9,865 nt of DNA from Actinomycetes bacterium (GTDB lineage Bacteria > Actinomycetota > Acidimicrobiia > Acidimicrobiales > Palsa-688). The stretch lies in assembly GCA_021827225.1 (NCBI GenBank), contig JAKAXG010000102.1, positions 1 through 9,865 on the forward strand, in the 5' to 3' direction. The position numbers and the translations under genes were made by a program. Of this stretch, positions 1-6,682 are shown in pieces; positions within the stretch are counted from its first letter, which is position 1, and each line of letters starts with the position of its first letter. The notes under the pieces were generated by a model. That model was given only the letters and a program-made list of their open reading frames with translations, searched no databases and was not told where the DNA came from.

Positions 1-40
1 CCGGCGGGCAAAGCCGCCCAGCCCTCCGGGCGCGGCCGTC

Positions 41-469
41 ATGGCCGCCGGCGCCGGCACAGCCGGCAAGCAACTGACCGTTGACCGGGCCGATGCCCGG
101 CTGGCCACCATCCTGGCCGCGCTGGTAGGGGTCGATTCAGCCGTGGGAGTCGCGACAGTGGTCGCAGTCCCCTTCAGCCGGCCCACGGGTCTGGCACCGC
201 ACGGTTCGCTGGGGTTGTACCTGCTCCACGCCGTCGTCGGCGCCTCGCTGGTCATTGGGGGGGCGGTGCTCCTGGTCCGGGTCCGACAATCGTCGCGCCT
301 GGCCCGCCTGACCGGCTGGGTGGGAGCCACCGGTGTGGCGCTGGCCGGGCTAGGGGGTCTTCTCACCGTGGCGCACCCTGTGAGGCTCGCCGGGATGGCG
401 CTCATGCTGCTCGGTGCGGCTACCGCCGCTTTCGGATACGTAGTGCCGACTCTGGAGAGGATTTCCTGA
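41..469 (+). CDS. Small four-helix membrane protein, unknown function (5' end uncertain)
   Basis: I do not recognise this protein. From the ATG at 41 it has 142 residues and four hydrophobic segments, at about 20-45, 57-80, 90-111 and 114-135, joined by short Arg-containing loops. It has no Cys and no heme or copper motif, only isolated His at 54, 63 and 112. The frame is open to the left edge with no stop before it, and no clear Shine-Dalgarno precedes the ATG, so the true start may be GTG 38 or lie outside the window. It ends 42 bases before the SCO gene on the same strand, which suggests co-transcription and a loose link to oxidase assembly. That link is inferred from position only. Confidence that it is coding is fair; function is unknown. 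Confidence 0.65.
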   Translation: MAAGAGTAGKQLTVDRADARLATILAALVGVDSAVGVATVVAVPFSRPTGLAPHGSLGLYLLHAVVGASLVIGGAVLLVRVRQSSRLARLTGWVGATGVALAGLGGLLTVAHPVRLAGMALMLLGAATAAFGYVVPTLERIS

Positions 470-511
470 GGGCTTCCGGTACCGGCGGACAGGCGGACAA
501 CTACGCTGCTC

Positions 512-1303
512 GTGGTGCAGCCAGGCCCGTCCGAGGCATTGAACAGAACGGAGGGACCCGCCGTCGCCGAGCCTGACCTTTGCCCGAGCAGGGGTATCCG
601 GCGCCCGCCGATGTGGGCGATGATCGCCGCCGCGGCTGTGGTGGCCGGCGTTGTGGGCTACGGCGTGCACGAGTGGCGAACGCCGACCACCCCCTCGGCG
701 ATCCGGCCGACGGGCATCCCCGCGGATGTGCCGACCGACCTGGCGTCGATGATGGGCCTGTCACCCGACCGCCCCGGTCCGGCCCCCGACTTCACCCTGG
801 ACGACCAGCACGGACAGACGGTGTCGCTGTCCAGCTTCCGGGGCCACCCGGTAGTGCTGGAGTTCATGGACCCGCACTGCACGGACATCTGCCCCATCAT
901 CTCGCAGGAGTTCACCCGGGCCTTCGCCGATCTGGGGCGCAGGGGGCCCGACGTGGTGTTCCTCGCCGTCAACGTCAACCAGTACCACAACACCATCGCC
1001 GACACACTGGCCTACACCAACGAGCACGGCCTGTCGGCCATCCCGACCTGGCACTTCGTCACCGGTCCGGTACCGGCACTGCGAAGCGTGTGGCGCAGCT
1101 ACGGGATCTCCGTCGACGCCCCGAGTCCCAACGCCGACGTGGTGCACAGCTCCGTGGTCTTCTTCCTGGACTCCCACGGGATCGAGCGGTACAGCGCCGT
1201 ACCGACGGACGACCACACCAGTTCTGGCAGCGCCTACCTACCGGCCGGCCAGCTCGATGAGTGGGGCCACGGGATCGCCCTGGTGGTGAAGAGTCTCACC
1301 TGA
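512..1303 (+). CDS. SCO1/SenC family copper chaperone (copy 1)
   Basis: SCO/SenC proteins are membrane-anchored thioredoxin-fold proteins that help load or reduce the CuA site of cytochrome oxidase subunit II. The 263-residue product has a short cytoplasmic N-terminus, one membrane anchor at about 35-52, and a thioredoxin-like domain from about 90. The copper site is intact: CTDICP gives C123 and C127 (CX3C), and the distal His is H212 in VVHSS. It matches the second SCO protein of this window across the whole domain, including the C-terminal WGHGIA motif. The start is uncertain. GTG 512 is the longest choice, with GTG 515, TTG 539 and ATG 611 also in frame. None has a convincing ribosome binding site, but all keep the anchor. 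The gene converges on ctaB with a 16-base gap. Confidence 0.9.
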   Translation: MVQPGPSEALNRTEGPAVAEPDLCPSRGIRRPPMWAMIAAAAVVAGVVGYGVHEWRTPTTPSAIRPTGIPADVPTDLASMMGLSPDRPGPAPDFTLDDQHGQTVSLSSFRGHPVVLEFMDPHCTDICPIISQEFTRAFADLGRRGPDVVFLAVNVNQYHNTIADTLAYTNEHGLSAIPTWHFVTGPVPALRSVWRSYGISVDAPSPNADVVHSSVVFFLDSHGIERYSAVPTDDHTSSGSAYLPAGQLDEWGHGIALVVKSLT

Positions 1304-1319
1304 CCTCGCGCCGCCCGCC

Positions 1320-2225
1320 TCAGTGGATCAGCTGGTCCACCGCCATTGCTGCGAATAACAGGGTCACGTAGCTGATCGACCAGTGGAACAACCGCATGGC
1401 CCGGGACTCGGTCGGATCGCGCCACAAGCCGAAGGCCATACCGCAGAAGACCACGCCCAGCGCCCCTGCGCTGACCCAGTACAGGGCGCCCATCCTTGCC
1501 GTCCAGCCGAAGAGCAGGGAGGTGCCGGCTACCAGGAGCGAGTACCAGAAGATCTGCCAGGCGGTGCGCTTCAGGGTGTCAACCGCGGGAAGCATCGGTA
1601 CCTCTACCGAGCGATAGTCGTCGCGGTAGCGGATGGCCAGCGCCCAGAAGTGCGGGGGTGTCCAGACGAACATGAGGGCGAACAGCACGATCGGGGCCCA
1701 TCCCACGCTGTTGCGCACGGAGGACCACCCGACCAGCACCGGTACCGCCCCGGCCGCCCCACCGATGACGATGTTCTGTCTGGAGGTTCGCTTGAGCCAG
1801 AGGGTGTAGACGAAGACGTAGAAGAGCGTGGCGCTGACAGCCAGCACGGCGGACAGGGCATTGACGGCCAGCCAGAGCTCCGCAAAGGCCACCACCTCCA
1901 GCGTCACGGCGAAGACGAGCGCTTCCCTCGGCGAGACGACTCCGGTGACGAGCGGGCGCCGCCGCGTCCGGTGCATGACCGAGTCGATGTCGCGATCGAC
2001 ATACATGTTGATGGCGTTGGCCCCGCCGGCTGCCAGCGTTCCTCCGACAAGGGTGGCAGCCATCAGAGCGAGGGACGGGAGGCCCCGTGCCGCCACCACC
2101 ATGGTGGGGAGCGTGGTGACGAGGAGCAGCTCAATGATCCGGGGTTTGGTGAGGGCAACGAAACCGGCCAGGCGCTGCCTGGCGGATGTCCCGGCGACGA
2201 CAGGAGAGGGCGCAACGGACGACAT
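1320..2225 (-). CDS. ctaB: Protoheme IX farnesyltransferase (heme O synthase)
   Basis: CtaB adds a farnesyl group to protoheme IX, making the heme O needed directly or as the heme A precursor for this oxidase. The 301-residue length is typical. The UbiA-type prenyltransferase motifs are intact: the first Asp-rich motif is NMYVDRDIDSVMHRT (N73, D77, D81), followed by RRRPLVTG. KRTSRQNIVIGGAAGAVP lies at about 145-162, and WTPPHFWALAIRYRDDY at 188-204 is followed by VPMLP. About nine hydrophobic helices are visible. The ATG at 2225 is chosen because a Shine-Dalgarno (GGAGA, 7 bases upstream) precedes it and it overlaps the stop of the CtaG-like gene as TGATG. A longer open frame runs upstream in this register, but there it is a shadow of that gene. 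No heme A synthase (ctaA) is present in the window. This is the last gene of the operon. Confidence 0.96.
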   Translation of the reverse strand: MSSVAPSPVVAGTSARQRLAGFVALTKPRIIELLLVTTLPTMVVAARGLPSLALMAATLVGGTLAAGGANAINMYVDRDIDSVMHRTRRRPLVTGVVSPREALVFAVTLEVVAFAELWLAVNALSAVLAVSATLFYVFVYTLWLKRTSRQNIVIGGAAGAVPVLVGWSSVRNSVGWAPIVLFALMFVWTPPHFWALAIRYRDDYRSVEVPMLPAVDTLKRTAWQIFWYSLLVAGTSLLFGWTARMGALYWVSAGALGVVFCGMAFGLWRDPTESRAMRLFHWSISYVTLLFAAMAVDQLIH

Positions 2226-2752
2226 CAGGCGTCTCCGGTCTTCTCGGGGGCCAGCCACCGCCACAAGCACCAGAAGATGACCGGCAGGAATGTGAGCCCG
2301 GCGCCGACCCAGAGGAGGCCGGTGGCGATCTGCTGGTCGGCACTGACACTCAGACCGGACTGCCTTGCATAGGCGGGATACCAGGTGGTGTTCGAAAACC
2401 CGACGAGGTAGGCCATCACCCAGATGAACCACATCGCGGATGCCGCAAGGAACATCCGCCACGGGTAGGGCGTCCCGGACCGCTCCCGCGGCGGCCCCGA
2501 CACGAGGAACGACCAGACGCCGGTGCCGCCGGCCAACAGGCAGACACCTTCCACCACCGCCAACCAGGGGTGTCGGGCCAGGCCGTCCACCCCGGTCTTG
2601 GAGCGCCAGAACGCGATGTCGGCGAGCTCCACCACCAGCGCTGCAGTCATCCACTGCTTTCCGGTGCGCACCGGGTTCCAGTGGGCGGACAGCGCCAGCG
2701 CGCTGAATGCTGGAAGCAGGCAACCGAGGAGGAGGAACTGCACAGCCTCCAC
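2225..2752 (-). CDS. Short CtaG-like membrane protein, histidine-poor (start uncertain)
   Basis: This is a diverged member of the caa3-type CtaG family (cytochrome oxidase assembly). From GTG 2752 it has 175 residues and about five helices. The C-terminal part matches the conventional CtaG at the right edge of the window: WYPAY (124-128), SADQQIATGLLWV (137-149) and LP (156-157) against WYPVY, FADQQIGASILWV and LP. The histidines that the other protein shows in HVPVLFDLGYRNGFVHIWLE are not present here; for example LAVVEG replaces IWLEHG. GTG 2752 has no ribosome binding site and lies inside a hydrophobic stretch. The reading frame stays open upstream and encodes another likely helix, so the protein probably starts earlier, perhaps at CTG 2857 or CTG 2899. 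It overlaps ctaB by one base. It may be a non-metal-binding assembly factor or oxidase accessory subunit; that role is inferred. Confidence 0.72.
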   Translation of the reverse strand: MEAVQFLLLGCLLPAFSALALSAHWNPVRTGKQWMTAALVVELADIAFWRSKTGVDGLARHPWLAVVEGVCLLAGGTGVWSFLVSGPPRERSGTPYPWRMFLAASAMWFIWVMAYLVGFSNTTWYPAYARQSGLSVSADQQIATGLLWVGAGLTFLPVIFWCLWRWLAPEKTGDA

Positions 2753-2899
2753 CCACAGGTATCGGCGGGCTCCTGAACCGATCGGCGGGAGCAGGGCTGT
2801 CGCCGCGGCCAGAACTGCCGCGGCGGCGAAAACCCGATTGAGCCGCGGTGCCGTCAGTTGACCTAGCCTCGGATTGACGAGAGCAGTGTTGCTGCTCAG
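2753..2899 (-). other. Probable 5' coding extension of the CtaG-like gene, no canonical start codon
   Basis: In frame with the CtaG-like gene, this stretch has no stop and encodes MTAPRLNRVF (if CTG 2857 initiates) followed by an Ala/Leu-rich helix and ALLPPIGSGARRYLWV. That is a plausible positively charged N-terminus and first membrane helix. No ATG, GTG or TTG occurs in any minus-strand frame between 2899 and about 2757. CTG 2857 has GAGG 9 bases upstream, and CTG 2899 overlaps the TGA of the 35-residue gene as CTGA. The in-frame stop lies further upstream at 3034-3032. The extension reading is an inference from open frame and hydrophobicity. Confidence 0.5.
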
Positions 2900-3003
2900 C
2901 GCTTCGGTTCCCGCTGGAAGAAGCCCCAGATGAGGACCAGGATGAAGAATCCCAGTGGGATCACGAGCGTCAGGACCTGACCTCCACCCACACTCGCTAG
3001 CAT
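2896..3003 (-). CDS. 35-residue single-helix membrane protein, possible oxidase accessory subunit
   Basis: This short gene sits between ctaE and the CtaG-like gene, 51 bases after the ctaE stop. The ATG at 3003 has a very strong Shine-Dalgarno (GAGGAGG, about 7 bases upstream). The 35 residues begin MLASVGGGQV, continue with one membrane helix at about 10-29 (LTLVIPLGFFILVLIWGFF), and end in the charged tail QREPKR. The Gly/Ser N-terminus and basic C-terminus suggest the N-terminus outside and the tail in the cytoplasm. Tiny single-helix subunits are common in bacterial terminal oxidases, and the position within the operon supports such a role here. I cannot assign it to a named family. Evidence for translation is the ribosome binding site, the operon position and the clean hydrophobic profile. 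Confidence 0.62.
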   Translation of the reverse strand: MLASVGGGQVLTLVIPLGFFILVLIWGFFQREPKR

Positions 3004-3010
3004 CCGCGCT

Positions 3011-3020
3011 CCTCCTCTTC
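3011..3020 (-). promoter_or_regulatory. Strong ribosome binding site of the 35-residue gene
   Basis: On the minus strand the bases GAAGAGGAGG lie 7 bases upstream of ATG 3003. The match to the anti-Shine-Dalgarno is among the best in the window and is the main evidence that the 35-codon frame is translated. Confidence 0.7.
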
Positions 3021-3054
3021 GTGACGCTCCGTCATCGTCGAACGTCCCGAGAAC

Positions 3055-3762
3055 TCACATGACATAGAACATCAGAAAGAAGATCAGGTTGACCAGGCCG
3101 ATGAATACCCAGTGGTGGTTGGCAGCCACCGCCTCGATGTCAGCTACCCGGTCCGACAGTGGATAGGCCGCCGCCTCGGCCTCTGCGGCAACGGACTCGG
3201 AAACCGGCAGACCTTCAGTCCGAGAGGCCCGCCTGATCCTGAGGGAGCGAACAAGCATGCTTTCACTCCAGTACGCACCCGACAGGAGCAAGGCGATGTT
3301 GAGCACCGCCCAGCCGATGAAACAGGAGGCGTAGCCGCTCGATCCCGGGTAGAACCGAAGCTCGAACAACTCCCACATCTGCACGCCGGCCGCGAGACCA
3401 CCGGCCGCCAAGGTCATCCAGCCGGCCACCGTGCTGTCCAGCACCCGGCCGGTCCTCCGCCGCCAGCTTCCGTAGACACTGAGCCCAGAAGCGACCAACG
3501 AAATGACCAGGATGGCGACTCCGAACGACACGGACGCCGTCACGCCGTGCGGGCGCCACAGGTTCGCGTTATTCATCGAACGCAGGTAGAAGTAGGCGAA
3601 GCCCAGCGAGGCAAAGGCGAAGGCCAGGATTCCGAGCAGAAGTCTGCTGCCGATCCAGATGGCCCCCTCGCTGGCTCGCAGCTCGTAGGCGATCTCCTCG
3701 GGGGTCTCCACGACCTGGAGGGAGCCGTCGCCGGTCGGCTGTGGTGCGGTGACGCCGCTCAT
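3055..3762 (-). CDS. ctaE: Cytochrome c oxidase subunit III, divergent
   Basis: Subunit III is a non-metal membrane subunit that stabilises subunit I and supports proton uptake. The 235-residue product has five hydrophobic segments, at about 39-61, 75-97, 112-129, 144-165 and 216-235, the five-helix layout common in bacterial CtaE. Family-like stretches include FAYFYLR at about 55-61, VQMWELFELRF at 127-137 and the aromatic C-terminus. It is diverged: the helix that usually carries a TGxHxxHV-type motif reads FIGWAVLNIALLLSG without His, and the usual LxSE glutamate near the first helix is not seen. The ATG at 3762 has GAGGAGG 5 bases upstream, overlapping the ctaD stop codon, which implies translational coupling. 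Placement directly after ctaD supports the call strongly. Confidence 0.86.
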   Translation of the reverse strand: MSGVTAPQPTGDGSLQVVETPEEIAYELRASEGAIWIGSRLLLGILAFAFASLGFAYFYLRSMNNANLWRPHGVTASVSFGVAILVISLVASGLSVYGSWRRRTGRVLDSTVAGWMTLAAGGLAAGVQMWELFELRFYPGSSGYASCFIGWAVLNIALLLSGAYWSESMLVRSLRIRRASRTEGLPVSESVAAEAEAAAYPLSDRVADIEAVAANHHWVFIGLVNLIFFLMFYVM

Positions 3763-3767
3763 TGCAG

Positions 3768-3774
3768 CCTCCTC
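3768..3774 (-). promoter_or_regulatory. Ribosome binding site of ctaE overlapping the ctaD stop
   Basis: GAGGAGG on the minus strand lies 5 bases before ATG 3762, and its first bases are the last bases of the ctaD TGA codon (TGAGGAGG). The arrangement fixes the ctaE start and suggests coupled translation of subunits I and III. Confidence 0.7.
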
Positions 3775-5716
3775 ATCGGGCTTCCATCGTCGGTACGCCC
3801 ACCGGTGCCGGTCCGAAGTCGGCTACCGGCGGAGCGTCGGGCTCGCTGTAGTGATATGGATCGTCAAGGATTACCGGAATGCGCTCGAAGTTGTAGGCGG
3901 GCACCGGTGTCGGCGTCTGCCATTCCAGGCCCCTCGACTCCCACGGATTCGCCGGTGCCGGCTTCGGGACAATGAACACCGACCACACGAAGTTGGCGAC
4001 GAAGACCAGGAACGAGGCGCCGAGCAGGTAAGCGCCTACCGATGAGATGTCGTTGAGCGTCTGCAATCCGGGCGCATACTCGAACACCCGCCGGGGCTGA
4101 CCGAGCAGGCCGACGAGGAACAGCGGGAAGAACGTCACGTTGAAGAACACGAACATGGTCCAGAAGTGGATCTGGCCGAGTCGCTTGTCGAGCATCCGTC
4201 CGGTCATCTTGGGCATCCAGTAGTAGAGGCCGCCGAAGAAGGCGAATATGAGGCCACCCATGATCGTGTAATGGAAGTGGGCCATTACGAAGAACGATCC
4301 GTGCACGGTGACGTTTACCGGGACGTCGGAGAGAAAGACGCCGGATATACCCCCGATCAGGAAGTTGAAGTACACGGCCATGGTGAACAGCATGGGCACT
4401 TCGAACCGGATCTTGGCCTTCCACATGGTCCCCAGACCGACTAGGAAGATGAAGCCGGTCGGGATGGAGATGAGCTCGGTGGTGAGCATGAACAGCGGCC
4501 GCATATCGGGGTTGATTCCGCTCTGAAAGAGATGGTGCTGCCACACGAAGAACGAGAGAAGCGCCACCCCCAGCATTCCGGCGGCGGCCACCCGGTAGGC
4601 GAACAGGGGCTTGCGGGTGAAGACCGGAAGCATCTCCCCCACGATTCCGAAGCCCGGCAGGGCCATGATGTACACCTCGGGGTGGCCGAAGAACCAGAAG
4701 AGGTTCTGCCAGAGGAAGGCGCTGCCCCCGTGCTCGTTCACGTAGAAGGCCGTCTGGGCCGTGCGATCCAGGATGCCGAACAACCCGGCGACCACCAGGG
4801 TCGGAGTCGCCAACGTCAAGAGGGCCGCTGTGGCCAGCACCGACCACACGAAGATCGGCACCCGGCTCCAGGTCATGCCCGGTGCCCGGAAGTTGATGAT
4901 GGTGACCGCCAAGTTGAAACCGGCGGTGATCATACCGATACCGATGAGAGCGAAACCCACCAGGTATGAATCCATGCCGCCGCCAGCCTGGGTCTGTAGC
5001 GGCGCGTAGCCGGTCCAGCCGGTGGGGAAGCCACCCATCGGCAGGGCGGTGAGGATCACGAGGTAGCCGGCGCTGAACACCCAGAAGGAGAAGGCCTCGA
5101 TCCGCGGGAAGGCCATGCGGCGGCTGCCGATCATCAGCGGGACCAACCAGTTCCCCAGCGGCCCGACGACCACCGACGAGGCCATCATCATCATCATCGT
5201 GCCGTGCTCGCCGACGATGGCGATGTACTGGCCGGGGCCGAACACGTGGCTGGTCGGTGTCAGCAGTTCGGTCCGGATGGCCATAGCCATCAGGCCGGCG
5301 GTGAACAGGAACAGCAGGACGCCGATCACGTACTGCATGCCGACGACCTTGTGGTCGGTCGAGTAGGTGAAGTAGCGGACCCAGCCCTGCTCGTACTGAC
5401 GGGGCGCCGGTCGCAGACCGAGCATCTTGGCGACCGCGTAGTTGAATGCGCCGATGCCCGCCAGCCAGCCGAGCGCACCGAAGGACAGGCCCAGCACGAT
5501 GGCGATGTCGTTCTGGCCGTTGCTGGCGATGCTCTCGTAGTCGGCACCTATGAGGTTGCCCAAGAAGTGCCCGAAGAGGTAGCCCAACACCGCCCCCACG
5601 GCTGCCGTCCCTACATGGAGACGCATCCATGCCGGTCGACTACGGCCGCGGCCGCCTACCGGCGGGAACGCGACCCCCCCTTGGCCGGGTCTGGTTTCCT
5701 GGATGTCTATTGTCAT
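3773..5716 (-). CDS. ctaD: Cytochrome c oxidase subunit I (heme-copper oxidase, aa3-type)
   Basis: This catalytic subunit holds the low-spin heme and the heme-CuB oxygen-reduction site. The protein has 647 residues, longer than the usual 530-580. Visible ligands are H171 and H482 (low-spin heme), H345, H394 and H395 (CuB), Y349 (His-Tyr crosslink) and H480 (high-spin heme). WFFGHPEVYI keeps the A-family glutamate (E347), and R542-R543 match the heme propionate arginines. Proton-channel positions are unusual. By constant offset to Rhodobacter numbering, D132 is R200, N139 is E207, K362 is I423, S365 is V426 and D412 is G473. An N-terminal extension of about 110 residues adds two helices (33-56 and 71-99) before the canonical first helix, which starts at YFTYSTDHK. 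Five Met occur in a row at 174-178. ATG 5716 has only a weak ribosome binding site (GCGGA). It lies 42 bases after ctaC. Confidence 0.97.
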   Translation of the reverse strand: MTIDIQETRPGQGGVAFPPVGGRGRSRPAWMRLHVGTAAVGAVLGYLFGHFLGNLIGADYESIASNGQNDIAIVLGLSFGALGWLAGIGAFNYAVAKMLGLRPAPRQYEQGWVRYFTYSTDHKVVGMQYVIGVLLFLFTAGLMAMAIRTELLTPTSHVFGPGQYIAIVGEHGTMMMMMASSVVVGPLGNWLVPLMIGSRRMAFPRIEAFSFWVFSAGYLVILTALPMGGFPTGWTGYAPLQTQAGGGMDSYLVGFALIGIGMITAGFNLAVTIINFRAPGMTWSRVPIFVWSVLATAALLTLATPTLVVAGLFGILDRTAQTAFYVNEHGGSAFLWQNLFWFFGHPEVYIMALPGFGIVGEMLPVFTRKPLFAYRVAAAGMLGVALLSFFVWQHHLFQSGINPDMRPLFMLTTELISIPTGFIFLVGLGTMWKAKIRFEVPMLFTMAVYFNFLIGGISGVFLSDVPVNVTVHGSFFVMAHFHYTIMGGLIFAFFGGLYYWMPKMTGRMLDKRLGQIHFWTMFVFFNVTFFPLFLVGLLGQPRRVFEYAPGLQTLNDISSVGAYLLGASFLVFVANFVWSVFIVPKPAPANPWESRGLEWQTPTPVPAYNFERIPVILDDPYHYSEPDAPPVADFGPAPVGVPTMEAR

Positions 5717-5758
5717 GCCGTCACATCCGCTGCGTTGATCGAAGATCTGGTCGGGTTG

Positions 5759-6682
5759 TCATTTCGCCTTGTTCTCTGCGCCGTACTGCTCGACGTTGCT
5801 GTAGGGGTCCGCACTGTCGGGGTAGTACCCGCCGTCCGCACCGTTGGCGTCCGGGACATAGCTATAGGCGAATGGAGGAAGCAGCTTGGTGTTCGGGGCG
5901 AGCGTGGCCTCCGTCTGCTTGGCCCATGAAAGGAACGCAGCTTTTGTCACGACAGTGCCGGTGTTGTACATGGCACCGTGCCACAGACCGCAGAGCTCGT
6001 CGCAGCGCACGGTGAACTGACCGAGCTGGTGGGTCGTCGTGAAGGCCACGTCGTCCGCCGCCGGGTTGGCATCCGCCTTGACCCCGAGTTGGTAGGCCCA
6101 GAAGTCGTGGATCACGTCGAGCGACGTCACGTGGAACGCTATGGGTGTGTCCACCGGAAGGACCAGCTGGGGGGTCTCGAAACCACCGAAGCTGGGGTAG
6201 CGGTAGGTGAACTTCCACTGCTGGGCGATCACCTGCACCTGAAGGGTGTCGTGAGCCGATGTCGTCCAGATCGGTGACGGCCCCTCGCCGCCGCCGGCCC
6301 CGGCGGGGATGACCAACTCGTAGGTACCGAAGACGAACAGGCCCATGACGAGGGCGGAGGTGATCCCGATCCACGCCGTCTGCACCCGCAGGTTCGACCG
6401 GGCGGCCGGGCCGCCGACCGGTTCGGGCACTCCCCTGCGGCCGGCCCGCCACATGACGGTGACGTAACCCAGGTACACCCAGACCCCGAGCATGACCGGC
6501 AGGGCGAGATAGAACAGGACGTTGAAGTCGAACTGTGCCCCGTTGGCGGCAGAGGTCATGTTCCCCGGAGGCACGTGCGACGCTGCCAGAGTGGCGAAGA
6601 GGACCTCTCCGATCACGGAGACTATGACCCAGATCAGCAGCAGCCGCCATCCGTGCCGGGGCTGACGTTCGGGTGCGGTCAT
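5759..6682 (-). CDS. ctaC: Cytochrome c oxidase subunit II with intact CuA site
   Basis: Subunit II accepts electrons on the outer side of the membrane through the binuclear CuA centre and passes them to subunit I. The 307-residue product has hydrophobic segments at about 13-33, 53-78 and 101-122, then a cupredoxin domain from about 145. All CuA ligands are visible: H192 in VIHDFW, then C227, E229, C231, H235 and M238 in VRCDELCGLWHGAM. The aromatic QQWKFTYRYP (154-163) matches the conserved electron-entry region. There is no fused cytochrome c domain, so this is not a caa3 subunit II and needs a separate donor. The ATG at 6682 is chosen over a longer frame because GGAGG lies about 10 bases upstream and the start overlaps the preceding stop as TGATG. 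The C-terminal tail after 260 is low in structure and Tyr/Pro/Asp-rich. Confidence 0.95.
   Translation of the reverse strand: MTAPERQPRHGWRLLLIWVIVSVIGEVLFATLAASHVPPGNMTSAANGAQFDFNVLFYLALPVMLGVWVYLGYVTVMWRAGRRGVPEPVGGPAARSNLRVQTAWIGITSALVMGLFVFGTYELVIPAGAGGGEGPSPIWTTSAHDTLQVQVIAQQWKFTYRYPSFGGFETPQLVLPVDTPIAFHVTSLDVIHDFWAYQLGVKADANPAADDVAFTTTHQLGQFTVRCDELCGLWHGAMYNTGTVVTKAAFLSWAKQTEATLAPNTKLLPPFAYSYVPDANGADGGYYPDSADPYSNVEQYGAENKAK

Noticed and set aside
1324..1339. Imperfect 16-base palindrome TGGATCAGCTGGTCCA at the end of ctaB
   Set aside because: It lies in the last codons of ctaB (encoding VDQLIH) and is short with one mismatched pair; it is probably coincidental in coding sequence.
1383..2372. 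Long plus-strand open frame (329 codons) opposite ctaB
   Set aside because: It is antisense to a gene with intact heme O synthase motifs, its translation is Gly/Arg/His/Glu-rich low-complexity, and it shows no family motif. It is a GC-rich shadow.
3864..5630. 588-codon minus-strand open frame overlapping ctaD in another register
   Set aside because: The translation is Arg/His/Gly-rich with no domain, while the overlapping frame is an unmistakable oxidase subunit I.
3773..5716. Possibility that subunit I is a nitric oxide reductase
   Set aside because: The crosslinking Tyr (Y349), all three CuB histidines and the CuA-bearing subunit II are present, which fits an oxygen reductase. The unusual proton-channel residues alone do not indicate nitric oxide reduction.
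5204..5929. Plus-strand open frame across the ctaC-ctaD junction
   Set aside because: Antisense to two well-supported genes, and no motif or good ribosome binding site.
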